From the NCBI GenBank assembly GCA_002914805.1, contig JXTB01000514.1, forward strand, positions 39,934 to 103,933: a stretch of DNA of 64,000 nucleotides, read 5' to 3'. A model generated the notes under the pieces. It had not been told where the DNA came from. It saw nothing but the letters and a program-made list of their open reading frames with translations, and searched no databases. Of this stretch, positions 60,425 to 64,000 are shown piece after piece; the stretch's first letter is position 1, and the number at the start of each line of letters is the position of its first letter. The stretch is from Parasponia andersonii (taxonomy: Eukaryota > Streptophyta > Magnoliopsida > Rosales > Cannabaceae). A program made the translations under genes and the position numbers.

Positions 60425-63400
60425 TCTCTAATTATTTTGATATTTTAGAGAGCGAGGATAAGCATGGAATATATGAGAAGGTCCATTTATTCAATTGTAC
60501 ATATACGGTGATAATCAACTCTCGGTGGAAATTTGGAATCGATCGAGAACATATGACATTAACATGTTAGAACATAATACCTTTTGAATCACTACTTTTA
60601 AACAAAATTTTAAGTCGTTTCTGTCTCATAATTGATCCTCTAACCTCTTTATTATTTTTTACCACTTTTCTCAGCGATAAGTACGTATAAATGCCTTAAT
60701 GCTATATAAAGAATATTACTTTTGATAGATATACTAGTTTAACATGGTTTCCTAATTAATGTTACTTATATATTATTTTCAAGAGCAAAATTAATGCTCA
60801 TACCAAAGTTCAAAATCTTCACATGAGGCATGGTACTATCCAAAAGGATTGTTACGGCATAATAACTTTATGAATATACATGTCCAAACTTTTTCGGTTG
60901 GATAGCCTTGCATGTATTTTGAGTACTACTTTCTTGGATGGTTTGATTTCTTATTTTAATAAATCTTGTAAGTTTGAGAATTGTTAGGCTGGGAGGGAGT
61001 GTCAACTTAGATTTGTGATGCTTTTCTCTCTTTAATCAGTCTCTTCGCTCAAAAACAAAATTAAGTTGGAAATCTTCAAAAATTATAGCATCATGTTGAT
61101 TATAAATGATCTTTAAGCCCACATGTTAGCGGAAGGAAATACAACAGAAAATGCAATTTATCCTTTTCTTTTCTAGTGCATGTCATTTATTGAGCTAATT
61201 AGTCTTGTTAACTTCCTTCTCTAAAATCGATTATTGTATCATAAAGTCATTTAAGCTAATTAATTTTCAGTCATTTAAGCTAATTAATTTTCAGGATAAT
61301 ATAGGATATATCTATTATAGAATAGTCCACTTTCGTTGGTAAGTACTGTGCACACTACTCAAAATTTCCTCATGTTTCTTTAATATAGTACTGCATACGT
61401 ACAAGAAGACTACAGACCATTTTAATATGTCAACATGAGATGAAGAATTGATTTTCAAAAACTTGTCTGTATAGACATACAAATTTATTAATATTACTGG
61501 ATCATTTAGATCGTGACTTGTTGCTAATTAATAGGTCCTTCCCCTATGTACACCAAATAAGCAAATCATTAACCAGATGTGATTAAGACAGTGGGGGGTG
61601 GCTATAAATCTAGTCCACTAAAACGACTCGAGATTTTATTAATTTCCCTTTGATTGGCATTGGGCACCTTTGTTCTAAATAATTATGTTATATTTTACTG
61701 TTTTTGATATGTAGATTTCATAAATTTTATTATGCCTTATAATAATAAAATTATGTTTATTCAAATGTAAATTTTTAAACGAAAAATTAATGAGACAGGA
61801 GAGCAGATAAGAGAGTGATCTTACTACTACTGAATACCTAAATTTAGTTCAAAACACTATAAGTAGCTAAATATTAGCGATTATGTTACTAGAGTCACAA
61901 AGGGTAGGCGTTAGCTCATCTCTGCATTTAACATGCAAGGTTGGACCATTGTTTTTTAAGTCTTAACATCAATACATATATATAAATATATCATTCTGTT
62001 TGTTTTTTCTTAAATAAAAGAAAATGATATATTAAGCTATTAGAAAAAAAATCAACATACTCTTTTTGGGGTCAACCTCAAAATTTTGTTTATTTAAATT
62101 CAAAAGCCATTAATCAAGCAGTGTAATCCCTATTTATGGGGCCCAAGCTGACACATTAGTCCAAAATGTGGGGGCATGCATTGTACCATATATGGTTTTG
62201 TTTATTTTTTATTATTATTTTTTTTTTCTTTGAGGGAATGCCAGTTTATGATTTATACTTTGTATCATCTCTTCTAATCAGGTGTTATAAACCAAGCAGT
62301 TTTTTTTTTTATTTTTTTCAAGAAAAATTTGGGAAAGTAGTTTGAATTGAAACAGTTATTTCAGGCTAATGGACTTCTGTACATAGGGTCGACAGCCCAG
62401 TCATTAAATGCAAGACTCCCCTTACTGGGTTGCCGAGCCCAAGCCCGTGTACATTCTCGCAATGAATTCTTCTGAAGATATTACTTATAAGCAGCCTATA
62501 GTGATAATTAATAACTCATTTCAGAGCAGAAAAAAAAACCATATCGTTTATGGAGCCTCTAGCCAATGTAATACTGGCCACATCAGTATTAGTTGATTAT
62601 TTATCACCTATATACCAGTAATTTTGACTTCAAATTCATAATTTGCACCACGTGAGAATTTGTCCTTTCAGCTCAATTTCATTAAGCCAGTTGGTCCAAA
62701 CCAATTATAGGGGCCTTTAGATATTCAAGAAAAATTTTATGGCTAACAAACCTATTTCTGTGAATTTTAACTATCAGAAGGTCACGAAAGTGTAACGTTA
62801 TATAATTTTAAAAAATATTTACGTAAATAGTTTATGATAATAGCATGTAACCATAATTTCGACAGAACCTTAGCGCTTTCCACAATCAGTGTCATTTTTC
62901 CAGGGGAAAAAAGAAGGATTTTTTTTTTTTGGAGAGGAAAGAAAAATATTGTTTGGGAATACATTAAAAAGGAAATTGACGTAACGTGATGTGTTTTCCA
63001 TGCTTTCATAGTAACGCCATGACTATAACTTGTATTGTAGCGTGATGGTTAAGTCTTGGATGAATTGATGGTGATTATGAGTAAAACATGTTATTACATG
63101 CTAAATCGATGATTTTTCCGTGGTTACAAGGTAACCCGGTGATTTTGACTCTTTACGAAAGCTTCATATATATATATATATGCCATTCCTCGTGCTAATG
63201 TTAAATTTTAGCATTTAGTTTACAAAAGTATCTCTAAAAGTATTCATATATAATATATCTTTTACTACATTTTATGTTAAATATAACACCAAGAATAATA
63301 AGACAGTCCTAAAATTTTGTCATTATAAATATGTATTTAAGTTTGCAATTTTGTCGTTAGTATGTGTTATGATTTACAATATTTTTATTATAACATTAGT

Positions 63401-64000
63401 ATTATATTCTATAATAGTCATTATGTACAATGTTGCTTAGCATGTATGAAAATTTACAATATGATCATTATATTAAATTGGTAATGTATATAAATTTTAT
63501 AATATGGCCAATTTAATACATGTATAGAATTTTTTCATCTTTTTTTTTTTCCATTAAGTTTTATTCCTATTGTTATTCTCACTAAATTTCATAAATTAGA
63601 GTTCCTATCACTTCTTTTTTTACTTACATTTTCTCGAGCGAAAATAAAAAGAGGAGGAAGAATTACAAATTTGAGGAAAATGTGGAAATTAATTATTCAC
63701 ACTTGATCAAGATGTATCAATTTGGAAAGCATAGTTGAGCATAAGTCAAGATCCAATAATCGTTTTGTTGGGGGGATTATTTAACTCAAGTTAACTACCC
63801 CAGGTCAATATTTTCGTACAGTATGAGTATGAATTATTTTTTAATTTTTTAATGATTTTGTTTGAGACGAGGCAGTGATCTAGGAGAAACATAGAGACGT
63901 GAGATTGGAAGAGATGAAAATATAACCAGTGATCGATAGGGCTACAAAGTTATTGTGGGTTTTAGTTTGTATTTTATAAATCTCTATTTACGTAATAGAA
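60425..64000. other. AT-rich DNA with no gene seen
   Basis: No coding region, RNA gene or complete mobile element is recognised. It contains a 24-base perfect tandem duplication (61245-61292), long T runs, and a GC-richer patch at about 62385-62470 with no recognised product. Confidence 0.55.
61245..61292. repeat. 24-bp perfect tandem duplication
   Basis: AGTCATTTAAGCTAATTAAT plus four bases, present twice (61245-61268 and 61269-61292) without a mismatch. Confidence 0.93.

Noticed and set aside
1..64000. tRNA, rRNA, CRISPR arrays and conserved plant microRNA sequences
   Set aside because: Scanned by eye for tRNA T-arm motifs, regularly spaced repeats and well-known microRNAs; none was found. 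A covariance-model search could still reveal a diverged one.

Overview
The window is nuclear DNA of a flowering plant, most likely a eudicot. It is AT-rich, with spliced genes that have GT-AG introns, two Dof zinc-finger genes, a LEAFY COTYLEDON2-type B3 gene, and plant LTR and LINE retroelements. No prokaryotic gene organisation, CRISPR array or phage module is seen. The species cannot be fixed from the sequence.

Layout. 1-7586: a minus-strand Ty3-type (Tekay/Del-like, chromodomain) LTR retrotransposon, cut by the left window edge, with long LTRs and a broken gag-pol. 9682-13385 (minus): a complete six-exon LEC2 gene, the embryo master regulator, followed upstream by a leader and promoter rich in TC/GA tracts. 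13.9-18.7 kb: AT-rich spacer holding a candidate long-inverted-repeat element. 18955-19852 (plus): a two-exon LEA_4 gene with a probable organelle-targeting N-terminus and two abscisic-acid response elements. About 20.4-23.0 kb: a degenerate LTR-like block carrying a MITE and a row of four hairpins. 26762-27796 (plus): Dof gene A. 31116-31542: a MITE with TTA target-site duplication. 36772-38201 (minus): two-exon Dof gene B. 41434-43643: a solo LTR. 43.65-48.9 kb (minus): a decayed L1-type LINE. 51546-60419 (plus): a second, much older Tekay-like element of the same family as the solo LTR, with a MITE nested in its 5' LTR. 60.4-64 kb: AT-rich DNA with no gene seen.

The genes. LEC2 is a B3 transcription factor that binds RY motifs and switches on seed maturation. 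The LEA gene 5.6 kb away on the divergent strand is the kind of desiccation gene expressed in that programme, and its promoter carries ABREs. In Arabidopsis a Dof gene lies next to LEC2 (recalled, not searched), so the LEC2-Dof neighbourhood may be conserved synteny. All three transcription-factor genes carry long GA/CT tracts in their leader, upstream region or first intron, the type of sequence bound by plant GAGA-binding (BPC) proteins.

The least ordinary signals are: (1) a MITE family whose two copies both sit in TA microsatellites, with an empty site preserved in a solo LTR; (2) hairpin arrays inside LTRs; (3) an inverted pair of AT-rich arms at 16.4-18.1 kb with a third arm near 34 kb. 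No wholly new biological system is supported by the sequence alone.
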